A DNA stretch of 64,000 nucleotides, taken from positions 1 to 64,000 of the forward strand of contig JAXBDG010000013.1 of assembly GCA_036320915.1 (NCBI GenBank), in the 5' to 3' direction. The notes below the pieces were generated by a model. The model was not told the DNA's origin and made no database searches. It was given only the letters and a program-made list of their open reading frames with translations. A program made the position numbers and the translations under genes. How positions within the stretch are numbered: position 1 is the stretch's first letter; each line of letters opens with the position of its first letter. Of the stretch, positions 1-12,125 are shown piece by piece. This DNA comes from Linnemannia elongata. Taxonomy: Eukaryota > Mortierellomycota > Mortierellomycetes > Mortierellales > Mortierellaceae.

Positions 1-2884
1 TTGTTTCTGTTGTGTTTTTCCAATCCCCATTCAAGAAGACTATATGGCAATCACTTTTCCACACGTTCTCTCCTTCCTCTCCTTTTTATATGCATCGCTT
101 TTCTTTACATGCTCACCCACCATCATCTGTTTGCAAGTTAATACTCATTCCTTCGCCACCAACGTCACAACCATTCACTGCCTCATCCGTTTTCCTCTTG
201 CTCTCTCATTCTTCATCTTCATTGCTTCCTTGAACCACACTAATCGTGTGTTTTGCTTCGTTTGATCATCAATACTCACATGGATTACTTCAAACTCTGG
301 CTTGTTCTACTTTTTTTTTCTTTCTCTTTTCCACCCTCCCTGGTTACAAGTCCTCAATCTACCAACCTTTTCTCACGCTCCCACTTACTCTATCCTTCCC
401 TCCTGCCTCTGTAATCGCGTTTTCCCTTCTCATTCTCTTTTCTCTGTTACTTTTCCCCCATACACAGTGCATCAACGTCCTTCTAACGAATCAACACTCG
501 CTTCTCCCCAATCGCAAGACAACATTACATCATCCTTTGTTCTCAGGCAAACGCATCCTCTTCTTTTTCTTACTTCTTCATTCCCTTTTCTGTTCATCAT
601 TGTGTCGATTCCTTTGATCATCAACATTCAGCTGGGTTAACTTGCGACCTAATCTTTTTTGTCCTCTCTGTTACCTTTTTTTTCTGTCTTGCCTCGTTCT
701 TTCTTGCAAAGAATTATTCTCCCTCCCTCTCTCTCTTTCACGCATTCTTGCACTCTTTCTCTTTCTCATCCGGTTTTTTTTTCCAACTCCTTTCATGCCC
801 TTCTTTTCCTCCACTCTCCTGCACTCTTTTTTTTTGTTTTTTTTCCTTCTGTTGTTGTTTTCTTCCCTCTTCCTTCCAACCCATCCTCCCCTCTCTTCCT
901 CTCTCGTTCTTTTTTCCTGAAACCCCCTCTCCATTTCCACCTCATCATCAACAGCAAGGTCATGGTTAAGCAACATTCATTTCCTCAGTCTTCACAATTA
1001 TTCACAACCTCATCCTTTTACTCTTGCAACCTCATTCTACCGGTTCACACACAAGACTCTCTCGTCCTCCACCTTTTTTTTTCATTAAAAGCATCGTCTC
1101 AAATTCTCCCTCTTCTGTCGCTCTCTTTTTCTTGCTCGTTATTTCTTTCCCTTCTGTCTTCTTTTTTTCTCTGCTGTCTTCTTTTTCTCTTCAGTCTTCC
1201 TTCTTTCGTTCTCTTCTCTCTTCCTTCTTTTTTTCTTTTTTTCTTTTTATTGTTTCTCTGCTGTCTTCCTTCATTTTTATGCCACTGTCTGTAGCAACCC
1301 ATTGTTCTTTTGCCTTCTTCCTGTCTCATGAATCCCCCCCCCCGTTCTGCACCTCTTTTTTGTTCTCCTTTCTTCTTTCCTCTCCCTCATCTCTCTCTTC
1401 ATTGTCCTTCTCGTTACCCATCTCGTTTCCTTTCTCATTCCTACTTTTGCAAGAAATTACCCTCCACGTATTTTACCTTTTTTCACTCACGTCACTCCTT
1501 GTTCGTGTCCCTTCTCACCCTCTCTCTCCTCTCCTTTCTATTTCTTTTCTCTATTCCTCTTCCTGTCTCTGTTCCCACTTCACTAACACTTATTTTCATG
1601 AATCAATGTTCCTTCCTTCCCTCACCTTCAACAATCATTCACATCATCCCTTCACTGATCGCAACTCTCTTCCCTCCTTCACTCCTTTTTCATTCTTCGT
1701 TTCGTTGATTCCCTTGATCATCAAAACGCACTTAGACATCTTGTCACTCAATCTCTTTTTTGCTCTTTGTTTTTTTTTGTGTTGGTTGTGTTTTGCTTTG
1801 TTTCTCTTCCCTCTTACAGAATAACCATCCTCTCCCTGCTTGTCTCTCTTTTCCCTTTCCTTTGTCCCTTCTTCACATCACATTTGTCCCCGTCCACACT
1901 CCCTCTCTCATCTATCTCCCACTCTCGCTTCATTCCTCACTCTCTCCTCTACTCTCTCGATTCTCGTTCTTTTTGACATTCCTCCTGTATGCATATATAC
2001 TCTTCCCAAGTTTCACATCCACCTTACCTTCGAATCAACATACACACGCACACCGTCACCTTCGCCCCGCTTCGAGTCAAGCAACACACACACACACACA
2101 TTCTCTCTCTCTCTGTCCCTCTCTCCCTCCCTCCCTCCCTTTCTCTCAAAAAAGAGAAAGAATAGACAAAGTGAACGGAGAGAGAAAGTAAAGAGAGAGA
2201 GAGAAAGTAGAGAGAGAAAGGAAAGAGTGAGGGGAGAGAGAGACGAGGTAGGGTGGGATGATGTTTCTGCGCGGTGAAAGGAAAACGAAGCAGAAGGAGG
2301 AAGAGAGAATTGAAAGGGAGCCAGAAGATGACAGAGTTCGGTGTGGGAACGAGAATAACTACGGCTGTGGTAGGAGTGTCTTTTGCATTTTCTTCCCCCT
2401 CTATCAAGTGAGACTGGTAAGGTTCTTGAGTTGCACTCTTATCCCGATCTGTTTTGACTGCCTCACTCCTCGCAAAAAAAAAAAAAAAAAAAAAGAGACC
2501 GGTAAAACATTGTGTCTTTTTTTTTATCCTACAGTTTTCCTTGCTGGCACTTTTCCTTTGTAACCTGTAGTTACTTCACCATTGGTGTCCTCCGGAAAAC
2601 CAGCAGGTCTAATTAGCTTCGACGGGAACGAAAGTAATCTCATAAACAAGAACGTGTTCAAGAAAGTACAACGACAACACCACAAAAAAATTAACCATTG
2701 ACGGACAAGGGATGCCTTCCCAACGCATCATAAACAAAATTAGAGCTATCCATTCGAACTGTCCGCTCTCATCGATGGCAGCCAAACAAACACATGTAAA
2801 TGAAAAGAGGACAAAGCCAGGCTTTGCATAGTATTACATTGGACAAAAAGGAATAAAAATGGAAGACCCTACTAGTTTAACATT
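1..2884. other. Gene-free pyrimidine-rich block
   Basis: No gene is supported here. The first ~2150 bases of the + strand are overwhelmingly C and T. Long frames exist on both strands, but they encode only Ser/Leu/Phe/Pro strings (or Lys/Glu/Arg on the other strand), as expected of skewed DNA. Around 2150-2340 the skew flips to purine-rich (GA repeats), followed by an A21 tract at 2474-2494. The 11-mer TTGATCATCAA occurs three times (262-272, 614-624, 1714-1724). From 2500 to 2884 lies the unremarkable 3' flank of the CHMP7-like gene. The pyrimidine-rich strand resembles the leaders of other genes in this window, so part of it could be the 5' region or a long leader of a gene outside the window. 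Confidence 0.6.
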
Positions 2885-5471
2885 TTATGCATGCTCCATC
2901 ATCCTGGTCTCCTTGCGCGTCGTGTTCACTTTCTTCTCCTCCTCATCCTCCTCCTCAGCATCTTCAGTTTCGCTTTCTGAGAGTCCTACACGTGAGGCGG
3001 ACTTCATCGGAATGTCGTCTTCTGGTACGTGGATATCCTGAAGCTCACTCATCAATTTTTCCTGGTTCAAAGTGTCGTCCTCTATCTCATCCTCACAAGA
3101 ACTCTGCCCTGGTTGATTCTTGATTTCCTGTCCCGTTGACTCCGAAACGGCTCTGTCAGTATCCATTGGCGTGGTGGAGTGCATCTCTGGCAGAGAATCA
3201 GTAGCCATGGGTTGCGCTTGCTCTAATGCCTCATGCGAAGATCCCAGGCTGCTCGACATTTCGCCCGCTTCGCGCTCCTCGCCTACCGATCGTGGTGGAT
3301 GGATGGTCGCTTGGCTGACCTTTCTCTGCTTGACATAGGCCTGCACGGGTATCTCGGCGACACGTTTTCCTGGGGTCGTTGGTGTAGGACCGTAGGACTG
3401 CGAAACAAATGGGTCAGTTGGTAATGGCGGAGTTGTCTTTTTGATTGCCGAAGGCCTCTCAGGACTGGTGTGTTTCTTTGGAGGCGTCGTTGCCTTGACA
3501 GTCGAAGGGGCGGACATGGACGTCGACTCTGCCTCGGCCATTGCCTCCAGCTCGGCCATCAGCGCATCTTCGTCGTCTTCACCAGTGTGGGTAGTTTCCA
3601 TCAGCAAGTTCGCACCATCGCTCATTGCCTGATCCACTTCCTGCTGATCTGCAAAGACATCAGCCAAGCGGTCCATCGTAGCGTCTACATTGTCCCTGGT
3701 CAGCATCTCCTGACCGTTCTCGTCCTTGGTCGCCATGACAGAGGCAAGAGTGCTGGCGCCCAACTTGTAGGACTGAAGGAGCTCCGCATCCGTTTCTGAT
3801 GACTGAATCCTGAAAAAGATGGACGAAATCGTGTCGATAGACTTGAGCCGTTTGTTAAGAACCTCGTCAAGATGCTTTCGTTGACGCAAGGCATATGTAG
3901 CCTGTGAACGCTGGTTCTTCTTAAGACACGCCTTTGCTTTCTCCGTTAACCTATGGAGGGAAATGACATACCAGTGTGAATTATTTTTTTTGTTGAAACA
4001 ATGCATAAAAGTCAACTCGCTGAAAAATGACGATAGCCACTTACTCGGCGATACGATCCTCAATGTCCTGAACCTGCTTCTCGAGCCGACCAATAGTCTC
4101 GCGTAGCTCAATGATCCCACGGTCTGTTGTTGTAATCTCCTGCTTTGCCTTGTCCCGAATAGTCTCCTTGTTAGCAAACTTTATAACCTAGAAAGGCCAA
4201 AATGCAAAATCAAGACATAATTAAATGGACATTTCTCGCATACAGCTGCAGTAACTAAATTTGAGTGTAACAAAGATATACTCTCTTACCAGCTCGTGAT
4301 CCTGAAGTTCGTTGGTCTGCTTGCTTTCGTCCAACTTTCCAGTAACAAGGACCTTCATTTCATACTGCATGTAGCGAATCAAGATCTCTAGATCCCTGTC
4401 CGTCAAAACAATCGTTGGCCCAGCACCTGCTACAGCCCCATCATTCGACAATGAACACCTGGTTCGGAGAGGCAGTAGTGCCGTCCTTGAAAACTTTTGT
4501 CGAAAGTCAGCAAAGGTCATAAGGTTGTCGGAGGCGGGATAGTTGACGGACTCTTGTTGGATCTTATGGATGCGCGCGGCGGCCTCCTGCACAAAGGAAA
4601 TGATAACAAATGTTTCCCGATATCCAGTCGAGGGTGAGTTCGAGGATGTCAACCCCAGTCCCAGTCCTGAAGTAGCCCCTCCGGAGCTAGCCCCTATTCC
4701 ACCTAGGCCTAAATTTCCATTGGATGCTGCCCCTGTAGACGCCAGTGTAGGGGATGCTGAATATCCTGGTGGTGGGGTGTTAGAGTCTGACAGACTCAAT
4801 TGCTTGAGACTCCAAAGCAGCGGTGCCTTGACGACCTTGTGAAATATCCACCCTGTCCAGCCCACACCAGCCCAAGGCAGAAATTCGGATCGCGGTATGA
4901 CAACACCCATCCTGGTCATCTCGCTTATGACCGTCGGAAGAGATTGAGGTTGCTTCTCTTCTCTCCTGTAAAACTTTGCTGCAAGGTGGTCCAGCTCTAG
5001 TTCCAAGATTCCGATAGCGGCTCCTGTGGGTTCATATCGTGGTTTGGCTCTAGATGCGCCACCGCCTCTGTCCCCTTGCCCCAAATCATGAGTGTAGGAT
5101 GATATCGTGTAAAGAAACGAGTCGTCGTGGGGCTGATAGGCAGATAAGAATCCGTTCCGTGCCGCTCCAAGGATGGCTGTCTGCCACCAATTGATGTTGG
5201 CCTCATATCCGAAAGGGTTGGTCTCCTTGAGCTTGTCGAATTCCGAGTAGAGGGACTTGTAGCGTGATGGGCTGCACTTGCCCGGAAAATTGGCGAGGTA
5301 TGTGGTGAGTGATGTCGGACGGCTGGGTTTGGAGCTCTGTGGGGAGTCAGGAGGAACCATGGGTGGCGATGGTGTTGTAGGTGTGTCAGGTAATGTGTTA
5401 TTGTTGGTATTTGTGATGTTGCTATTGTGTTGTCGCCATCGGTGGTAGTCAGGGTCTGTTTTTGTTGCCAT
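2885..5471 (-). CDS. CHMP7/Chm7-like ESCRT-III (Snf7 family) protein
   Basis: Three exons (5471-4290, 4187-4045, 3950-2885) join in phase to 796 residues. The N-terminal ~390 residues have a CHMP7-style head (from about residue 50: YKSLYSEFDKLKETNPFGYE), interrupted by a Gly/Ser/Ala-rich insert. A charged Snf7-type helical region spans about residues 385-560, with basic first helices (IGRLEKQVQDIEDRIAELTE) and the later acidic segment typical of ESCRT-III. The last ~230 residues are low-complexity, rich in Ser, Pro and Glu, ending in an acidic run. CHMP7 proteins recruit ESCRT-III to the nuclear envelope and ER for membrane sealing. At 796 residues this is much longer than the ~450 of human CHMP7, because of the insert and tail. 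It is divergent from the NmrA-like gene, with 679 bp between their starts. Confidence 0.82.
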
Positions 5472-6150
5472 GGAGTTGCCTGTGAGTGTTTGTTGGTATA
5501 ATAGATTGCGATGTAGCTGGTAGGTGTGTGATTATATTGAAGGATGCGCAAATTGATGCCTTGTCTTCTGCTCTTGTGCCTTGCTAGTTGTCGTTGCCGT
5601 TGTCGTTGTCGCTGTAGTTGTCGGTGTAGTTGCAGCAAGCTGTCGGGGCGTCAGGGAGTCTGTGGTTGAAGTTGACTTGACCCACGTGATGGCGCACTAG
5701 AAGAGGAAGCGGATGAGTGCGTCGTCGTCCTTGATGCAGTCGTATTTGTGGTGTGAGTGAGTGTGCTTGTAGTGCGTGTCGATGGCGAGTCGGGCAGGGA
5801 GTATGTTGGTGGTGCAAGGTGATGTAACGTATACAAAGAAGAAAAATAAAAAAAAAAAGGAAAAAAATAAACGAGAAGCAGACACGGTAATTCTGAAGTG
5901 TGTTTGACAAGAAACCAGACAAGTCGGACAATGACAGTCGAATGGTTTCATTTTTTATTTTATCGCACACGTGGTGTGATGCTCATAAAAGGGAAGATTG
6001 CACGATCGCAAACACAACGTCGCGCTCCTGTCGTTCTGACTTTTATTCAATTCTTCGTCTCCTTCCTTCTACTTCTTCTCTTTACTTCGCTCTCCCCCAG
6101 ACACATTCACATATACATCCACAAGCAAACAAAAAAAAACACTAAGCAAA
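5472..6150. promoter_or_regulatory. Shared divergent promoter region
   Basis: This 679-bp gap separates the divergently transcribed CHMP7-like (-) and NmrA-like (+) genes, so it must hold both promoters. Immediately before each ATG the sense strand is C/T- and CA-rich, a leader style seen throughout the window. An A-rich patch lies near 5845-5870. No specific factor site could be assigned. Confidence 0.5.
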
Positions 6151-8311
6151 ATGACCTCCACTCTCACAGGCAACAAGCCTTCTGTCCCCCAAGAACCCTC
6201 CCTCGCCATCACAAACTGCGATTCCTTCGAAGGCCAGACTCTTGCCCTCGCTCTCGCCGACTATCTCGAACACAAGTGCAAGCACACCAACATCAAGAAG
6301 GCTGACAAAGAAGGCGAGGACCATGTCCATGACGATCCATCGAAACCTACTCCACCCGTCGTCCCTCAGCTGGTCTGTATCACCCGTGACAAGAACAAGT
6401 GTGGCGACCTCAACAAGCGGGACTCATGCAAGGTTGTCCAGATTTCTTACGACGACCCAAACACGATCGCGATCGCTCTTCGAGGTATCCAGACTGTTGT
6501 CTTTGTTCCCGAGATCCAGCCTCAGCGGGTCGACTGGGCCGACCGTGTTGTTGATGCTATGAAGCAAGAGAATGTAACACGCTGCATCGCCATCTCGAGC
6601 ATCGGCACTGATGCCTCTGACAAGGACCAGCTCGACCGTTTCCGTCGTGTCGAGGACCGTATCAAGAAGGACCTTCCGCGCTGGACTATCCTCAGGTACT
6701 TTTGACGAACAGAGGCAGTTCTTGCATTGTCTTGGCATTGTTTTCTTTTACACACGCACTTTTTTTGCTTTTCTCGGTGTATTTGCATCATCCTACATCA
6801 TCATTTCAATGGGAGTGATCTAGGACATCACCACGAAGCACACACTGATCTCCTTCTCACTCTTTCACCCACGCATGCATCGATATATCACTTTTCCTCC
6901 TCCTCCACTTTCACTTCTTTTCACTTGTCTCTTCTGTTTACCACTTTTACTCTGTTCACCCGCATCTAACAACCATCGAAAAAAAAATGAACAGAGAGGG
7001 ATTCCCCTTCCAGACACTGTTCTACTGGATCCCGATGGTGCAGGACCAAGGCGTCTTGGGGATGCCCATCAAGCGGGACCGAGAGTTTGCGCCTCTCGAC
7101 ATCATTGATCTTGGCCGGGCATTGATCTCGGTGACTTTTCCCTCCAATTATCACCCTGGCGGAAGCGGTAATGGTGGTGAGGTTGTGCTTGGCGAGTCCT
7201 CTCTGGATGATACCAGTGACATCCAAAAGTCACTCATCAAGCTCAAGCTCACTGGCTCTCATCCTTACGCTGCACACGAAACCGTCTCTCCGATCCCCGT
7301 GGCTCCTTTGACTCTAATCACTCCTGCTGGACCTGGAGATGGTAACGACCGGCATGATGGACAGATCTACACCTTGACTGGACCAGAGACTGTCACCGGA
7401 CCCAAACTCGCCGATGAACTCACTCGCGCCTTGCAATCTGACAAGAAGCACAAAGACAAGGTAACCTTCTGCAATTTTCTCTTATCACTTTGTTATCAAG
7501 CTACCACTACCATTATGTTTCTTTTGTCCATCGCGCTTGCATGCAACTCTTTATCCTTCTCTCTTTCTCGAATGAGATTTATCTTTTATTATTGTTTATT
7601 GTTCATGCATAAACTGTAGACACACGTTGACCAAGAAAAAAAAACATATTCTACTTACAACAATACAACACATGATAGCACCCGAAGCCGATCGAGTTCA
7701 AGGAGCTGACGCGTGACGAGTTCCATAAGTACTTGCTCACCCTTCGAAACAAGTCTAGTGGCGATATGCCGATGACTACCGCTGGATTCCAACCTGTGGC
7801 CAGCTTCTTGCGATTCTTTCAGCACATGACTGACGCCGTCAAGGGTGTTCACCTTCATCATCACCGGTTATCCCCCGAAGAGAAGGACGAGAAGACCTCT
7901 TCTTCCGCTCCCGCCAAGATTGCACCCCAGTCTGATGTCGCTAAGATCACTGCTGCTGAGGTCAACGATGACGACGATGTTTCTTTGATTGATGTATTGA
8001 GTGGAGACGAGAACTGCCCTGGATGCAAGGCATCCTTGAAGGAACACGAGCCTGTGTTGGAAGCACCCAGCGACACGGAAATCGATCTGGTCTTGGAACT
8101 GCTGGACTACATCAACGAAAACCGAGCAACCTTCCAGTCGGGCGATCTGCAAAAGATCACTGGCGAGCGAGGCAACAATGCCAAGGCGTTCTTTGAAGAG
8201 CACGCTCGCAACTTTCGCAAGAGTCAGTCAACTGCCGTTGACGAGAGTGGTTCACCCTTCGCTACTCCAGCGTCGACTGTCCAAAGCGAGGGACATCAAC
8301 GAGCTGCCTAA
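6151..8311 (+). CDS. NmrA-like / NAD(P)-binding Rossmann-fold family protein
   Basis: Three exons (6151-6695, 6995-7460, 7679-8311) join in phase to 547 residues. The order of elements is that of NmrA-like atypical short-chain dehydrogenases: an N-terminal beta-alpha unit (LAITNCDSFEGQTLALALAD), a strand with VVFVPEI, CIAISSIGT, then WTILREGFPF with a substrate-side segment (GVLGMPIKRDREFAPLDIID). The expected Gly-rich dinucleotide loop (GxxGxxG) is absent; the first loop reads NCDSFEG, so cofactor binding is uncertain and a sensor-like role is possible. The C-terminal ~190 residues are an extension with an acidic linker and a helical end (DLVLELLDYINENRATFQSG). Such proteins sense redox cofactors and regulate transcription or metabolism in fungi; the specific role here is unknown. 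Confidence 0.68.
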
Positions 8312-8746
8312 GCGACCTGCTGCTGCTCTTGAACCACCGCCACCATCACATCCTCTTTCATATGGGTAGAAAGAGATGATGTCGCACCATCTGAATACTG
8401 TGTCGTACCCTATACTGCTCCAGGAAAAACAGCATGTTTGCCTTCGTTTTTACTCTGTTACTGTCCCTTCCCCTCTGTCTTTGCTATTCTCTTCCACACC
8501 CTTTCGCCCTCCTTCCTTTTCTTTTCTTTTCTTTTCTTTTCTTTTCTTTCAGCCCCTTCGTCCATAGCTTCTTTCTACAAAAAAAATATAAAGTCGCGTC
8601 AAGTTGCTTTTAATTGATCGATCAGTATCACATGATTCCGGAGCGCGCTCTCATTTTTTCCCTTGGCTTGTTCTTGGTTACCCACATCTTTTCTCTTCTT
8701 CCATCCTTCTTTACTAATCCAACCTTTAACCGACCATCCATTCAGC
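8312..8746. other. Short intergenic region, C/T-rich leader
   Basis: This 435-bp spacer lies between the NmrA-like stop and the dephospho-CoA kinase start, both on +. It contains a run of TTTTC repeats at about 8516-8550 and a pyrimidine-rich stretch that probably belongs to the kinase promoter and leader. No further gene is seen. Confidence 0.5.
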
Positions 8747-8851
8747 ATGAAAGTCGTCGGTCTCACTGGAGGCATTGCCTCAGGTACATTCACACCCACC
8801 CTTCTCTATTTTCAGGACAGTGTTAGCAGCCGACATCTGCACCCCTTTCTC

Positions 8852-8894
<43 letters not shown>

Positions 8895-9943
8895 CGACCA
8901 CCTCCATGCCCGTGCACCCTAGTTGTTGGCCGTTGGAACGCTTCGGCTCGTCCTTTTCTCCTTCCGGACTGTCCCTCACAATGACACATTTTTGCCACTA
9001 ATATCACTTCATTAACACATTTTTTTTTCTTTTTACTTTTTTTACTCCTACTCCTATCCAATCCCACTCCCAAAAGGCAAATCAACGGTCGCAAAGACAA
9101 TCCAATCGCTCAACATCCCGCTCATCGACTGCGACCTCCTCGCCCGCCTGGTCGTCGAACCAACCCACGCCTGCTACCGCAAACTCGTCAAACAGTTCGG
9201 CACCGTTATCCTCCAGAACCAACAAGACGGTCAACCTCTGGATCGATACAAGTTTGGAACTATTATCTTTTCGGATGCTGCTCAGCGACGGATTGCGAAC
9301 GGGATTATTCACCCGGCGGTCAGGGATGAGATTCTGAAGAGGTTGTTCAAGTATTGGATTAGGGGCACTTCTTTGGTCGTTGTCGATGTTCCCCTCTTGT
9401 TGGAAGGAGAGCTCTGGCGTATCGTCAGCGAGGTCATCGTCGTCTACTGGTAAAGCTTTTGGTTTTTTGCTTTTGTCAACTGTTCAACGCCTAGAAAACA
9501 ATGGCTCTAATATGTCACTTTGTAACATTCTCTTGATCCAAAATAGCCCACCAGAGGTGCAGTTAGAGAGAATCAAGACACGGGATGGCTTGTCAGAAGA
9601 AGACGCCCTGGCGCGCATCAACGCACAAAGAGCACTCATCGAAAAAGTCGACTATGCAGACCATGTCATCTACAACACCTCTGACCTCGAATCCCTCAAT
9701 AACGCAACCCTCAAAGTCATGGACACCATCAAACCAAGTCCCTTCTGGACCGTCCTCGCCTGGTTCCCTCCATTTACGGTTCTCTTGGCTGGATGGGTCA
9801 TTGTCAAGAGACACTTGAAGGGTGATCCTAGAAAGACTCTGGATAGCAAGAAAAAGAAGAACGACGATGATCATCATCCTAAGACTGCCGAGCCGGCTTC
9901 CACGTCATCATCTACTCCCGCACCTCCTACCCACGCGTCTTAA
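8747..9943 (+). CDS. CAB5: Dephospho-CoA kinase (CoaE/Cab5 family)
   Basis: Three exons (8747-8783, 9077-9449, 9547-9943) encode 268 residues. The first intron splits the P-loop: residues 8-16 become GGIASGKST only after splicing. Family motifs follow in order: LIDCDLLAR, YKFGTIIFSDAAQRR, IHPAVR, VVDVPLLLE, and CPPEVQLERIKTRDGLSEEDALARI with the second intron just inside the Cys codon. The enzyme phosphorylates the 3'-hydroxyl of dephospho-CoA with ATP, the last step of coenzyme A synthesis. After the kinase fold a hydrophobic helix (about residues 210-232, FWTVLAWFPPFTVLLAGWVI) precedes a Lys/Asp-rich tail, suggesting membrane anchoring, as in eukaryotic DCAKD-type proteins. Intron 1 carries an 18-unit CT microsatellite. 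Confidence 0.93.
8855..8890. repeat. (CT)18 microsatellite
   Basis: An uninterrupted CT dinucleotide run inside intron 1 of the dephospho-CoA kinase gene, on its sense strand. Confidence 0.95.
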
Positions 9944-10210
9944 GAACAATAGAGAGTCATAATTATATGTATACCGTGTTACCTGTTTTTTGTTCAGTGG
10001 TTTATTTTCGGTGAAATGGAGATGTTACTAATGCTAGGGGGATAGGAATTGGTGCTGGAGTTGTGGCTATGTGTTAAGTTAGAGGGTGAAGGGAAAGGGT
10101 CAAAAGTGTGCAATGGTGTGGAATGGAAAGAGGGATGGTATGAACAGTAAAGGGAAAAAAAAAAAAAAAAAAAATGAAATAAAAAATGTTTTCCAAAAAG
10201 AAAAAGTCTT

Positions 10211-11764
10211 TTATGCTCGCTTTCGGGGCTTGACATCGATCTCGTTCACAGAATGCAACATAATCTTGTTTTGTGTCTGAGCCGTTGCTCCCGTATGACC
10301 CTGCGGAGTAAATTAATACGAGATGAACAAAATAGTTAGCAGTTGGAATGAGTACCGCTTCTTAAAAGTACCATAGATGAAAGAAAATATAAAAATCGAC
10401 GCAAAATGTTACCTTGTTCCAGTCGTAGCTGACGGCATAGGCAAAGATAGTGCCGTTGCGGTTGAAGCATGTTGTCGAGATGGGGCTGCCGACCTTGGGG
10501 AAGGTCTTGAGCTTTTGGCGAGAGTCCTTGTCCCAGAAGGCAAACGATCCATCAGCTCCCGCAGTCGAGAATGTTCCGTGGATGGGGTGCCAGTTGATAC
10601 AATTGACAGAGTACACCGTAGCCTTGTCACGGACGGTCTGTCCACCCTCGCGATGGCACTTGAACGAAAAGTTGAGGGAAGCATCCTTGTCCTCGACATA
10701 CTGAATAGCGACGCGTCCTTCGATACTGCCGATTCCATATCCTGTGCCAGCAGGGAAACACGAGATGGTCCTGGTCTGCCACTTCAATGGGCTGGTCATG
10801 GACTTGAAAGGAGTTGAGGGGTTGTTCAGGTTGTAGATGACCAGATGACGATCAGCAGTGGCTGCAACCAGTAGAGGGAAAACGCTGTCCATAGCATAAA
10901 GTCGTTCCGGAAGGTTGACGGTTGAAATGGGTGTAGGTTGCCGTGTGTCCCAGTACTTGATAGTCTTGTCCCAGCTTCCGGTGGCCAAAATCGGGCTGGC
11001 TCCGTCCACCCAACGGACCTCCTTGATAGGCGCATCGTGCTGAGCGACTTGTGTAGACTGTCCTGTGGAAATATCGAACAACTTTGCAATTTTGTCCGCG
11101 CCACCCGACACCAGCTTTGTTCCATCCTATATGAGATCATGGAAGGCGAAGAGGATAATAGTATTCGGGTTAGTAATCTTCGATTTTCTTTTTATGTTCG
11201 ACAATGTGCTGCGCCCAATGCATTGAGTCCATGCAGTCAATGATTGCTCTCTTTCTCTCTCTCTATTTCGTACCTTGCTCCATGCGCAGCAGAGTGCGGG
11301 CGCAGAATGTTGGTACATGGCCTTGGCCACGCTTGTTCCGTTTGGTTGAATCTCATAGATGCGGACCTAATTTTGAAAAGAAAAAGGCGATTAAATTCCA
11401 AACATCCTGCCTTTATGTTGTTGCTGTCCTGTTCCACTGATCATGCGGCTGCTGTTTGCGGTCCCTAAATTATTTACATTATTGTCCCACGAAGCCGCTG
11501 CGAGCAAGTCTGCGGTAGGGGAGAACTGCATCTCCGAGATACCATCTGTTGGGGGGTGTTGAACCTATATAAGAGAGAGGCAATTGAACGTGTTTTGTTA
11601 GAATTAGTTTATTCCTCTGCAAGTTCTTGTTCAACAAGGGAGTTTGCTCCTTTCTTGTCAATTGCCATGGCAAAAAAAAAAAAAAAAAAAAAAGATCTTT
11701 GTGAGCTGCTGCTTTGTCGGTTGTGTACCTCCATGTCCTGTGAGGCCTGGTTTGACTTGATCAT
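10211..11764 (-). CDS. RAE1: Rae1/Gle2 WD40 mRNA export factor
   Basis: Five exons (11764-11729, 11564-11478, 11366-11274, 11126-10413, 10300-10211) join in phase to 339 residues, close to the family's ~340-370. Rae1 hallmarks are visible: DGISEMQFSP near the start, AASWDNNVRIYEIQPNG, GADKIAKLFDI, a GSWDKTIKYWDTR blade, and the very characteristic IEGRVAIQYV with FKCHR. The C-terminal blade ends YDWNKGH. Rae1 is a seven-bladed propeller that binds the GLEBS motif of nucleoporin Nup98 and takes part in mRNA export and mitotic checkpoint control. Exon 1 codes for only 12 residues. The head-to-head neighbour is a small unknown gene; 361 bp separate the two likely starts. Confidence 0.93.
11672..11693. 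repeat. A22 homopolymer in Rae1 intron 1
   Basis: A 22-nt A run on + (T run in the sense of the gene), inside the first intron of the Rae1 gene. Confidence 0.9.
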
Positions 11765-12125
11765 GGCAGCAAAGAGGCTAGAGTGTGCGTGTGTTTGTTG
11801 TAAGGAAGGACAGGTGGGGATCTGTGTGCGAGTTGGCGTTTAGGGTAAGTGGTGTGGCGTTGAATGGAGTGGAGTGGAGTGAAGAAAGGGAGAGGAAATG
11901 GGAGTGTGGGAATGAAAGAAGAAACACCACGCCGGAAGGAGAACCACCCACTTTATGTAGGTTCTGCAAAGAGCCTCGCCTGCCACTTAGAAAAAAAATC
12001 TTGCAGCGGTGGCTGGAAGGCTGGATCCGACTCATGTCACGTGCGCCTTTTTGCTCATTTGCAGTGCCCTTGTTGTTTGTTCTTTTCTGCTTTGCCCCAC
12101 TTCTCACTTCCAACAAACGAACAGC

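Noticed and set aside
659..1824. Long + strand frames in the pyrimidine-rich block, some with hydrophobic, membrane-like sequence
   Set aside because: Ser/Leu/Phe/Pro strings arise automatically from C/T-rich DNA in all three frames; no start context, domain or splice pattern.
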